Below, piece after piece: positions 1-6,990 of a DNA stretch of 17,929 nucleotides; positions within the stretch are counted from its first letter, which is position 1, and the number at the start of each line of letters is the position of its first letter. The stretch comes from an uncultured Acidaminococcus sp. Lineage in GTDB: Bacteria > Bacillota > Negativicutes > Acidaminococcales > Acidaminococcaceae. The notes beneath the pieces were generated by a model. It was not told the DNA's origin, ran no database searches, and saw nothing but the letters and a program-made list of their open reading frames with translations. The position numbers and the translations under genes are program-made. Location: assembly GCA_900770265.1 (NCBI GenBank), contig CAAGJR010000208.1, positions 1 to 17,929 on the forward strand. The letters run 5' to 3'.

Positions 1-7
1 AAGTAAC

Positions 8-1177
8 ATGAAAATCACTGCAATAAAGACAATCCTTTTAAGATGGGCCTGTCCTTTAATGGCAGATGCTCTTTCTCCTAATACAAAGCGCCAGGCACTC
101 TTGGTAAAAATTGAAACTGATACCGAGTTATACGGTATCGGTGAAGCTTTCTGTTATGGAAGTCCTCTGGAAGTGGGGAAAGCTGTTATTGAACAACAAT
201 TAGCTCCCCATCTTATTGGCGAAGACCCGACGAACATTGAAAAAATTTGGCAAACGCTATATTGGCGTACCATTGCAAATGGGCGGCGTGGTGTCCTGCT
301 GGCCTGCATCAGCGGTATTGATATCGCATTATGGGATCTTCTTGGCAAAATGACCCATTGTCCCATCTCCGTCCTCTTAGGCAAGCATTCAAACAAAGTG
401 CCGGCCTATGCCAGTGGTGGCTTCTACGCACCGCAAAAAGATTTAAATATGTTCCAGCATGAAATGGAACATTATGTTAAAAAGGGCTACCAGGCAATCA
501 AGATCAAAATCGGGCGCAATGCTGAGATGCCCTTAAATGCTTTACGGTACATGAAAAATCAGGATTTTGCCGTGTCTTACGAAGAAGATATGGAAAGGAT
601 AGCAATTGCCAGAAATGTATTGGGAAAAGGCAAGTTTCTTGCAGCCGATATCAATGCAGCCTGGACTGCTGACCAAGTATTACATTCGTTAGATGATTTT
701 CGCAAAGCTGGTTTGGATTGTCTGGAGGAACCAATTCCATTCGAGGATGAGAGTGGATGTAAAAAAATCACGGATGTCAAAGATATCCAACTTATGGGAT
801 TTGAAACCGAGCAAGGCTGTAAAAATTTTGCCCGCCTTATTTTCAACGGAATGGTAGATATTGTCCAACCTGATGTTGGTTGGGGCGGTGGTATCAGCGA
901 AATAAGAAAAATTGGTGCCTTGGCCATGAGTGCCAGCAAACCGATTTCTCTCCATTCTTTTGGATCTGCAATCCATTTTGCCGCAAGTCTTCAATTAGCA
1001 GCTTCCTTCGGGAACACTTGGTATATTGAATCTGAAGAAAATCAAAATGCCTTAAAATCTGAAATCATACGCACTCCGTTTGAAGCGGATAGCCAAATGA
1101 ATTTCTATGTTCCTACTGGAGATGGATTGGGTATTGATTTGGATTGGGATCGTATTGAGCAATTAATGGTAAAATAG
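8..1177 (+). CDS. Mandelate racemase/muconate lactonizing family enzyme (enolase superfamily), probable acid-sugar dehydratase or racemase
   Basis: This 389-residue protein has the capping domain (about 1-125) and barrel domain of the mandelate racemase subgroup of the enolase superfamily. These enzymes abstract the proton next to a carboxylate, helped by Mg2+. The full catalytic set is visible: K165 and K167 (KIK), metal ligands D214, E240 and E266, the D289/H316 dyad (QPD and LHSFG) and E341. It should therefore be active, either as a racemase/epimerase or, more often in this subgroup, as a sugar-acid dehydratase. The substrate cannot be read from the sequence. About 47 residues separate K167 from D214, more than the 29 in mandelate racemase itself, which implies an insertion around 169-195. 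The gene is convergent with a TRAP/amidohydrolase/gudD cluster of related theme. The start is the typical MKIT; only seven bases precede it, so the ribosome binding site and any operon partner lie outside the window. Confidence 0.9.
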   Translation: MKITAIKTILLRWACPLMADALSPNTKRQALLVKIETDTELYGIGEAFCYGSPLEVGKAVIEQQLAPHLIGEDPTNIEKIWQTLYWRTIANGRRGVLLACISGIDIALWDLLGKMTHCPISVLLGKHSNKVPAYASGGFYAPQKDLNMFQHEMEHYVKKGYQAIKIKIGRNAEMPLNALRYMKNQDFAVSYEEDMERIAIARNVLGKGKFLAADINAAWTADQVLHSLDDFRKAGLDCLEEPIPFEDESGCKKITDVKDIQLMGFETEQGCKNFARLIFNGMVDIVQPDVGWGGGISEIRKIGALAMSASKPISLHSFGSAIHFAASLQLAASFGNTWYIESEENQNALKSEIIRTPFEADSQMNFYVPTGDGLGIDLDWDRIEQLMVK

Positions 1178-1198
1178 TAAATCAAAAGCCTATAAAAC

Positions 1199-1232
1199 AG
1201 GACTACCGCTCACTAGCGATAGTCCTATTTTT
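1199..1232 (+). terminator. Intrinsic terminator after the mandelate racemase family gene
   Basis: The arms AGGACTACCGCT (1199-1210) and AGCGATAGTCCT (1215-1226) pair across a CACT loop with a single C/A mismatch. ATTTTT follows. The hairpin lies 21 bases after the stop codon. The remaining A+T-rich spacer to 1355 holds nothing else that I can identify. Confidence 0.85.
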
Positions 1233-1355
1233 CTTATTTCTCTACTTATTATCCACTTTCACTCTTGAAGAAAAGTAGACCTAGTCCACAAAAAAAGCAT
1301 CGCATCCTCTAATCAATCAAATTAATCCGACCCTAGTAAAGTCAGAAACAAGTCA

Positions 1356-2483
1356 CTAAAAATCAGCTTGACGATACTCACAGATGCCATTTTTAAACGT
1401 CATCTGCGGCACAAGGATATGATGCCCTAGCAGATGATGTCCTGCCAAATCCTCATACTCCACATTTTTTTCTTTCATCTTGAATATTGCAACATCAGCT
1501 TCCGTCCCTGCCGCTAAACTGCTCAATGTCGGCTGGCCGATTAAAGCAGCCGGAGTCGTGATTGCACAGGTTAGAATATCCCCCAACGGCATCCCAAATT
1601 CCAGATATTTAGACAGAATCCGAGGCAAGCTATGAAGGGGCTGCAGAAAATAGCCGGATGTATTGTTATCTGAGCTGATGATATCAGGGACGAATCCCTG
1701 GGTAATAGCCTGCCGAGCCACTGTCAAGTCAAAATTGCTTCTCCCATTGCAGGCATCGAACAGGACACCTTGTTCTTTTGCCTCCCACAACCCTTTCAAT
1801 ACTTTGCCATTCTGGTCCAGGCATGTATTCTCACCTTTTCCCTGATAGATGTGGCAGATTACATCTCCTGGACGCAGGTATCCGGCCAACTCATCCAGTG
1901 GCAGAGAACAGTCTGTTACATGGACAACTACCCGGGTATGGACTTTTTCTGCGATGGTAATGGTCTTTTGCAAAGACTTCCTAGCCATTTCCGGCGAAAT
2001 AATATCTTTGGAAATTCGCGTCTTCAGTCCTACGAGAGTCTGAGGATAACGGGCAAACAGTTCGATAATTTTTTCTTCATCAAAATAAGCCGGATCTAGA
2101 TTTTCCGAATATCTCCCATTAGACTGCCCCCCGGAAGCCATCAACAAAAGACTTCTTATCCGTACTTCTGCCATGTTAATCACAGAACGGTAAAACAATT
2201 CAAATTGCTCTGCACCTGTAGTCCCGCCATCCACTACGCTGGTAATTCCCATGCAAAAAGAAGATGCATCTGCATTGATACCTGCGCCAAAACGATGGAA
2301 GCAATGAGTATGATAATCAATAAGACCAGGCGTAATCAAGCAGTCAGAAGCATCAATGACTTCTCGATAGTGGACTTCCGGAAGTACTTCCCCAATCTTC
2401 CCATTGATAAGTGCAATATCCTTTTTTATAAATCCATGTTGTTTTTGATCAAACACCATTCCGTTCTTCAATAAAAAATTCAT
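1356..2483 (-). CDS. Amidohydrolase-superfamily metallohydrolase, COG3964 type (often misnamed dihydroorotase)
   Basis: The 375 residues form a metal-dependent amidohydrolase barrel with the small flanking beta domain (N-terminal 50 and C-terminal 60 residues). The metal centre is complete: H58 and H60 (HTH), the likely carboxylated lysine K154 (GLKTR), H188, H211 and D272 (SSDNN). The layout resembles the COG3964 branch, whose members are frequently annotated as dihydroorotase or adenine deaminase. As I recall, a characterised Agrobacterium member (Atu3266) instead hydrolyses acetyl esters of alpha-hydroxy acids such as acetyl-(R)-mandelate. A role in freeing an acylated hydroxy or sugar acid brought in by the upstream TRAP transporter is my inference. 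The gene is last in the - strand run gudD-dctQ-dctMP and starts 74 bases after the dctMP stop codon, with an AAGGGGA ribosome binding site. A hairpin occupies the gap, so its expression may be reduced or separately controlled. Confidence 0.85.
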   Translation of the reverse strand: MNFLLKNGMVFDQKQHGFIKKDIALINGKIGEVLPEVHYREVIDASDCLITPGLIDYHTHCFHRFGAGINADASSFCMGITSVVDGGTTGAEQFELFYRSVINMAEVRIRSLLLMASGGQSNGRYSENLDPAYFDEEKIIELFARYPQTLVGLKTRISKDIISPEMARKSLQKTITIAEKVHTRVVVHVTDCSLPLDELAGYLRPGDVICHIYQGKGENTCLDQNGKVLKGLWEAKEQGVLFDACNGRSNFDLTVARQAITQGFVPDIISSDNNTSGYFLQPLHSLPRILSKYLEFGMPLGDILTCAITTPAALIGQPTLSSLAAGTEADVAIFKMKEKNVEYEDLAGHHLLGHHILVPQMTFKNGICEYRQADF

Positions 2484-2515
2484 AAATTCCCCTTCCCTTT
2501 CAAAACTTCGAAATC

Positions 2516-2543
2516 AGGGAGGTATTCTACTGAACACCTCCCT
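2516..2543 (-). terminator. Hairpin between dctMP and the amidohydrolase gene (attenuator or weak terminator)
   Basis: AGGGAGGT (2516-2523) pairs with ACCTCCCT (2536-2543). A further TTC/GAA pairing lies inside, past an A/C mismatch, with a TACT loop. In the - strand direction the following bases are only moderately T-rich (GATTTCGAAGTTTTG), so this is more likely a partial terminator or mRNA-stabilising structure than a full stop. Confidence 0.55.
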
Positions 2544-2557
2544 ATTCCGGATTTTGT

Positions 2558-4891
2558 CTATTTCTTATTATTTCTTACTGTATCGATATCCTGTAACAAT
2601 TCATCAACCAGGTCATCACCCAGATCGCTACGTACCATATCGTAAACAATTTTCCCTTTACTGCGGAATTGAGCAAGTACGGACGGATCCAACGTAACAA
2701 TTTCACAACCAGCATTCTGACAGATTTCCTTATAGTGTTGCAAACTCTTATCAGCCTTGCGGTTCCCATATGCAATGGAGGCAGCTGCACATTCATCAAC
2801 CAGTTTCCGTACATTCTCCGGCAGAGACATATACACATCTTTATTCATGAAGAAGGTAATGATATGTCCGATATGGTTGGTCTCAATCACATATTTCTGC
2901 ACTTCCTGCATGTTGTTACCCACGATATTCATATAGGGGTTTTCTTCTCCGTCTACAGTCCCCTGCTGCAAACCCATAAACACTTCCGTAAAAGGCATTG
3001 GAGTTGCAGCTGCACCCAAGGCATTCCAGTAGGCGAGATGGTATTTATTCGTCATAACACGGATTTTCTGTCCCTGGAGGTCTTCCAGTTTCATAACTTT
3101 TTTATTCGTCGTCAATTCACGGAACCCTGCATCAGAATATCCCAGCATCTGGATACCTCCTGCATTACAGTATTTATTTAAGGTCTTTGCAAAGGGTCCA
3201 TTCATGACGGCTCTCATCTGTTGCACATTATCAAACAGGTTCGGCATATCAAACAATGCATATTGAGGGATAAAGTCTACCAAGTCTACGGTCATACCTG
3301 TGCCGATTTCAATGGAGCCACTGAACACCCCTTCTGCAAAATCAGCGCCCAACTGCCCGCCAGGATAAATATCAATGATAATCTTTCCACCTGATTTCTC
3401 TTTCAGCAGATGAGCAAATTCAGCAACAATCTGATAGTTGACCGTAGAATCAGCTACAGACATAGCGGCTCTCCAATGATACTCACCTGGAATCGTAGAA
3501 GGATCAAGAGGTGCTATATTCTTCCCAAAATCATCGGCATCTGCGTCCAAGGCTTTTGATACCTGTGTAGATGCAACTGTAACTTTTTCTTTCGACAACG
3601 TTTTAACCAACCCCATAGAAATGCTGGGAATATTGGTAATCAGTACCAATGACAGAAGGAAGGTTTCCAGAAAAGGAATCGTTGCTTTCGCCAGTTTTAA
3701 AATAGGAATCTTCGTCATACCAGAAGCAACGAACAGGTTAATACCCATAGGAGGAGTAACCATCCCAATGGCCAGGTTACAAGTCATGATAATACCGAAA
3801 TGGACAGGATCTACGCCCAGTGCAGAAGCTACCGGAACCATAATCGGGGTCAAGATCATGATATTGGGAATGTTATCAATGAACATCCCACAAATCAGCA
3901 TGATTACGTTCATAATCAGCAGCACCACGTATTTGTTATCAGAGATAGCCAATACAGCCTGGCTGATGGTCTGCGGGTACCGCAGCAAGGTAATGACCTT
4001 GGCAAACGCTGCTGCCGCTGCAATTACGAACAGAATGTTCACATAGGTCTTGGCACCATCCATAAACACACTGCCCAGATCTTGAATCCGAATAGTCTTA
4101 TAAACAAACAAGCAGATAAATAATCCATAGAAGACGCTGATTACAGCCGCTTCAGTAGGACTGCATACTCCTGAATAGATACTCCCTAAAATGATGATGG
4201 GAGTCATTAATGCAAAGAAGCTTTCTTTAAATAACTTCCAAAAACCCTGCTCATGCAATTTCACATAGCTGGCATTCAATAACTTTTTATCTTCACCATG
4301 TTTCTTGCAATAGATGAAGCAATAAGCCATCAGAGAAAAGCCAATCAACAACCCAGGAATGATACCAGCAATGAACAATTTGGACGGAGAACAGTTTGCT
4401 GCTGAAGCATAAACAATATATGAAATGCTGGGAGGAATAATAACACCCAGGCCACCAGCCACTGTCACAATGGAAGTGGCAAAAATTTTATCATAACCCA
4501 TGGAAACCAGAAAGGGAATGGTCATGGATCCTACTGCAGAAACTGTTGCAGGAGAAGAACCAGAAATAGCAGCATAGAACATACAGGTTACAACAACTGC
4601 GCAAGGGAAACCAGCCGTTTTATTCCCAATAAAATATCCAAAGAAATTAAAAAGTTTTTTGGAGATACCGCCCTGTGCCATAATCATACCAGAAACCATA
4701 AAGAGCGGAACAGCTAACAGCGTAAAGCTGTTTAGCCCAGAAAACATTGCCCGGGCAATGTCCCCCAGCCCAAAAGTAAATTGGCTATTGGCCAAACTGG
4801 GAAGCATGGCCAAGAAAGAGAATACCCCGCCAACTGGAAATGCTATGAAAAGCAGAACAAGCAGAGCCAGAAAGAAGATTCCAATTGCCAT
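2558..4891 (-). CDS. dctMP: TRAP transporter large permease fused to its substrate-binding protein (DctM-DctP)
   Basis: This 777-residue protein joins two TRAP transporter parts that are normally separate. Residues 1 to about 430 are the DctM permease: many hydrophobic helices, SGSSPATVSAVG near 110, GVCSPTEAA at 241-249 and GMVTPPMGIN at 376-385. A charged linker (about 431-470) leads to a complete DctP solute-binding domain (about 470-777). That domain contains QGQKIRVMTN, whose R611 matches the conserved arginine that binds the substrate carboxylate, and TPMPFTEVFMGLQQGTVDGE just after it. The DctP part has no signal peptide or lipobox of its own, so the fusion is not a simple sequencing merger of two genes; it must reach the cell exterior through the permease. 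The transporter would use a sodium or proton gradient to import an organic acid. The start codon overlaps the dctQ stop (TAATG), and AGGAGG lies inside the end of dctQ. Base composition is much poorer in G+C than gudD upstream. Confidence 0.92.
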   Translation of the reverse strand: MAIGIFFLALLVLLFIAFPVGGVFSFLAMLPSLANSQFTFGLGDIARAMFSGLNSFTLLAVPLFMVSGMIMAQGGISKKLFNFFGYFIGNKTAGFPCAVVVTCMFYAAISGSSPATVSAVGSMTIPFLVSMGYDKIFATSIVTVAGGLGVIIPPSISYIVYASAANCSPSKLFIAGIIPGLLIGFSLMAYCFIYCKKHGEDKKLLNASYVKLHEQGFWKLFKESFFALMTPIIILGSIYSGVCSPTEAAVISVFYGLFICLFVYKTIRIQDLGSVFMDGAKTYVNILFVIAAAAAFAKVITLLRYPQTISQAVLAISDNKYVVLLIMNVIMLICGMFIDNIPNIMILTPIMVPVASALGVDPVHFGIIMTCNLAIGMVTPPMGINLFVASGMTKIPILKLAKATIPFLETFLLSLVLITNIPSISMGLVKTLSKEKVTVASTQVSKALDADADDFGKNIAPLDPSTIPGEYHWRAAMSVADSTVNYQIVAEFAHLLKEKSGGKIIIDIYPGGQLGADFAEGVFSGSIEIGTGMTVDLVDFIPQYALFDMPNLFDNVQQMRAVMNGPFAKTLNKYCNAGGIQMLGYSDAGFRELTTNKKVMKLEDLQGQKIRVMTNKYHLAYWNALGAAATPMPFTEVFMGLQQGTVDGEENPYMNIVGNNMQEVQKYVIETNHIGHIITFFMNKDVYMSLPENVRKLVDECAAASIAYGNRKADKSLQHYKEICQNAGCEIVTLDPSVLAQFRSKGKIVYDMVRSDLGDDLVDELLQDIDTVRNNKK

Positions 4892-5418
4892 TATTCCTCA
4901 TCCTCCTTTCCCTTCTCAAAATCTTTCCCATTATCAGATTCCAACTGTACGGAACCTTGCAAGGTATGGATAATCAACTGGATGTATCTGAAAATCCCCA
5001 GTAAAATCCCGAATGCCATCCCTTTATAGATGACCGCAACTGGATACCGTAAAGCAGGAGTTGTTTGATGGATCATCGTTGCCTTCTGAATGATATCTAA
5101 AGAGCCTTTAAATAAAAGTGCCAAAACTATTACCATAAAAACATCACAAACCAGGCCAAGTTGCTTTTGAAGTTTTTTCGGCATCATCGTCGTAAATGTG
5201 TCGACTTTCAAGCTAACTCCCCGCCGAACAGCACAAGGCAGACAATAAAATGCAGAAAGAGCCAACAAATAACAGCAAACTTCGTCAGACCAGTTTAATG
5301 CATGATGGAAGCAATAACGCATAATCACATTGGAAAAAGATAACACACACATAATAAACAATGCGATGGCTATCAATCCCAGTTCGAAGTTCTTATCAAG
5401 CCACTTGATTACTTTCAT
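4891..5418 (-). CDS. dctQ: TRAP transporter small permease DctQ
   Basis: The 175 residues hold four hydrophobic segments (about 13-33, 46-65, 85-105 and 127-150), the usual DctQ fold. NVIMRYCF near 30 and NWSDEVCCYLL near 42 are family hallmarks. DctQ pairs with the large permease and is needed for transport. Its last base is shared with the first base of dctMP (TAATG), so the two are translationally coupled, as expected for proteins made in fixed ratio. The AAAGGAG ribosome binding site at 5425-5431 is well placed for the ATG at 5418. The C-terminal tail after residue 155 is highly acidic and lysine-rich. The gene starts 23 bases after the gudD stop, so it is read from the gudD promoter unless there is another start inside gudD. 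It has the A+T-rich composition of the first 5.4 kb. Confidence 0.93.
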   Translation of the reverse strand: MKVIKWLDKNFELGLIAIALFIMCVLSFSNVIMRYCFHHALNWSDEVCCYLLALSAFYCLPCAVRRGVSLKVDTFTTMMPKKLQKQLGLVCDVFMVIVLALLFKGSLDIIQKATMIHQTTPALRYPVAVIYKGMAFGILLGIFRYIQLIIHTLQGSVQLESDNGKDFEKGKEDEE

Positions 5419-5441
5419 GATATTCTCCTTTCATGCTGTGA
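5419..5441. other. Sharp base-composition boundary between gudD and dctQ
   Basis: Hand counts show 22 G/C in the 60 bases 5281-5340 (dctQ) and 21 in 4261-4320 (dctMP), but 34 in 5941-6000 (gudD) and 41 in 14521-14580 (larC). The change falls in or close to this 23-base gap, which otherwise carries only the dctQ ribosome binding site. Confidence 0.7.
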
Positions 5442-6782
5442 TTACCGTACCAGGCATGGTTTCTTGCAGTCGTATTTCCAGTTGGGAATCAGGTACTGCA
5501 TGGCCATGGCATCGTCCCGGTCGTGGGAAGGCATCTTGTTGTACAGGGCATTGGCGGCCATGACTTTGTCCATATCCAGGGTTACGCCCAGGCCCGGTTT
5601 CTGGGAAACTTCCAGGAAGCCGTCTTTGATCTGCGGCGTATCTTTCAGCAGATTCTGGCCATCCTGCCAGATCCAGTGCGTATCGAGAGGGGCCGGATTG
5701 CCGGGTGCGGCAGCCCCCACCTGGGCGAAGGTGGCCAGGGTGATGTCGAAGTGGTTGTTGGAGTGGCTGCCCCAGGTCAGGCCCCATTCCTTCAGCAGGG
5801 CGGCCATGCGCAGGCTGCCTTCCATGCCCCAGAAGTGAGGGTCGGCCAGGACGATATCCACGGCCTTCAGAGCGGCGGCATGGTAGAACTGGCGCCAGTT
5901 GGTGGCAATCATATTCGTGGCCACCCGCAGGGAGCAGGCATTCTTGAATTCAGCCATGACTTCCCGACTGGAGAAACCGGCTTCCGGACCGGTGGGGTCT
6001 TCGATGTAGCTCAGGACGTTTTCCATGGGCTTGCACAGCCGGATGGCCTCTTCCAGGCTCCAGGCCCCGTTGGGGTCGATGTTGATCCGGGCGTTGGGGA
6101 ATGCTTTCTTCAGGGCCCGGCAGGTTTCCATTTCGTATTCACCTTCCATGACCCCGCCTTTCAGCTTGAAGTTGCGGAAGCCGTATTTTTCGTGCAGGAT
6201 CTGGGCTTCTTCCACCACTTGTTCATGGGTGAGGATTTCGCCCCGGCGATACCGGAACCAGGGGTCCGGGCTGTCGGATTCATCCAGGTAGGGCAGGTCC
6301 GTCTTGTTCTTGTCGGAGACGTAGAACAGATAGCCCAGCATTTCTACTTTGTTGCGTTGTTTGCCCTCGGCCAGCAGTTCGCACATGGGCACGCCCAGGT
6401 ATTTGCCCAAAAGGTCCAGCAGGGCACATTCCAGAGCCCATTCGGCTTTGACCACGAATTTCAGTTTAGAGATATCCAGGGTCTGGATGCCTTCGCCGTC
6501 GTCACCGGCGGCTTTCTTTCCGCCTCTGTGGATGGTACCCAGGATGCTGCGGTATTTGCCGATTTCCTGGCCCACCACCAGGGGAATGTAGCTTTCCAGA
6601 CATTCTTTCGTATATTCCCCGCCGTGGATTTCGCCGATGCCTTCATGGCCGGCGTTATCGTGCAGGATCACCAGGTTACGGGTGAAGAAGGGAGCGTGGG
6701 CTCCGCTCAAGGTCATTTCCATGCTGTCATACCCGGCTACGGGGATGACTTTCATATCAGTTACAATCGGTGTGCTTGCCAT
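5442..6782 (-). CDS. gudD: Glucarate dehydratase
   Basis: This enolase-superfamily enzyme converts D-glucarate (and usually L-idarate) to 5-dehydro-4-deoxy-D-glucarate in the cytoplasm. With the start chosen here it has 446 residues, the same as I recall for Escherichia coli GudD, and follows it throughout. Landmarks are SGAHAPFFTRN near 26, EMLGYLF near 147, the lysine pair K206/K208 (FKLKGG), metal ligands D236 (DPNGAW), E261 (EDP) and N290 (TNMIATNW), D314 (ADPHFW), H340 in SHSNNHFDI, and the C-terminal QYLIP. An ATG at 6788 is in frame, but AGGAGG (6792-6797) is only 3 bases from it and 9 from the ATG at 6782, so 6782 is preferred. The gene heads the operon leading into dctQ-dctMP and faces a divergent LysR gene. 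Enzymes using its product (aldolase, reductase) are not in the window. Confidence 0.95.
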   Translation of the reverse strand: MASTPIVTDMKVIPVAGYDSMEMTLSGAHAPFFTRNLVILHDNAGHEGIGEIHGGEYTKECLESYIPLVVGQEIGKYRSILGTIHRGGKKAAGDDGEGIQTLDISKLKFVVKAEWALECALLDLLGKYLGVPMCELLAEGKQRNKVEMLGYLFYVSDKNKTDLPYLDESDSPDPWFRYRRGEILTHEQVVEEAQILHEKYGFRNFKLKGGVMEGEYEMETCRALKKAFPNARINIDPNGAWSLEEAIRLCKPMENVLSYIEDPTGPEAGFSSREVMAEFKNACSLRVATNMIATNWRQFYHAAALKAVDIVLADPHFWGMEGSLRMAALLKEWGLTWGSHSNNHFDITLATFAQVGAAAPGNPAPLDTHWIWQDGQNLLKDTPQIKDGFLEVSQKPGLGVTLDMDKVMAANALYNKMPSHDRDDAMAMQYLIPNWKYDCKKPCLVR

Positions 6783-6852
6783 TGTCATTTTCCTCCTTGA
6801 AACCAGCAGAATCTTATCGCGCGCTTTTGAATCCTTGAAATTTTCTGTTTAC

Positions 6853-6882
6853 ACTATATCGGATTTGCTTTTCCCTGACCAA
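6853..6882 (-). promoter_or_regulatory. Predicted gudD promoter
   Basis: Read on the - strand, TTGGTC (6882-6877) and TATAGT (6858-6853) are 18 bases apart and lie about 70 bases upstream of the gudD start. The -10 matches the consensus at five of six positions; the -35 is weak, as is usual for an activator-dependent promoter. Confidence 0.4.
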
Positions 6883-6918
6883 TATGTAATAATGATTCCA
6901 TCAATCGGTTTTGCTAAT

Positions 6919-6931
6919 ATAATCTGATTAT
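6919..6931. promoter_or_regulatory. Inverted repeat ATAATC-T-GATTAT in the gudD/lysR intergenic region
   Basis: This is a perfect 6-base dyad around one central base. It sits upstream of the predicted gudD promoter and is a candidate binding site for the adjacent LysR-type regulator. Confidence 0.4.
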
Positions 6932-6955
6932 TCTAACAAAATTTCTTAGAGCATC

Positions 6956-6972
6956 TCTTAAAATTTTTAAGA
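6956..6972. promoter_or_regulatory. 17-base palindrome with a T-N11-A core just upstream of the first lysR gene
   Basis: TCTTAAAA-T-TTTTAAGA is a perfect 8-base dyad around one base. Its inner 13 bases (6958-6970) fit the T-N11-A pattern of LysR-type operators. It ends 18 bases before the GTG start of the regulator gene, right next to the ribosome binding site, a position suited to autorepression. Confidence 0.45.
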
Positions 6973-6990
6973 AAAGAGGGAAAAACCATT

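Noticed and set aside
1356..2483. Dihydroorotase of pyrimidine synthesis
   Set aside because: No pyrimidine genes are nearby, and the arrangement of metal ligands and sequence resembles COG3964, a family often misannotated under that name.
3300..3600. Possible assembly error joining dctM and dctP
   Set aside because: The DctP part has no signal peptide, start or ribosome binding site of its own at the junction, and the linker reads through cleanly, so a true fusion is the simpler reading.
5523..6800. Long + strand open frame opposite gudD (about 425 codons)
   Set aside because: It is fully antisense to a well-matched glucarate dehydratase, and its composition (runs of G, Q, F, V) is that of a shadow frame in G+C-rich DNA. 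It shows no recognisable domain and no operon fit.
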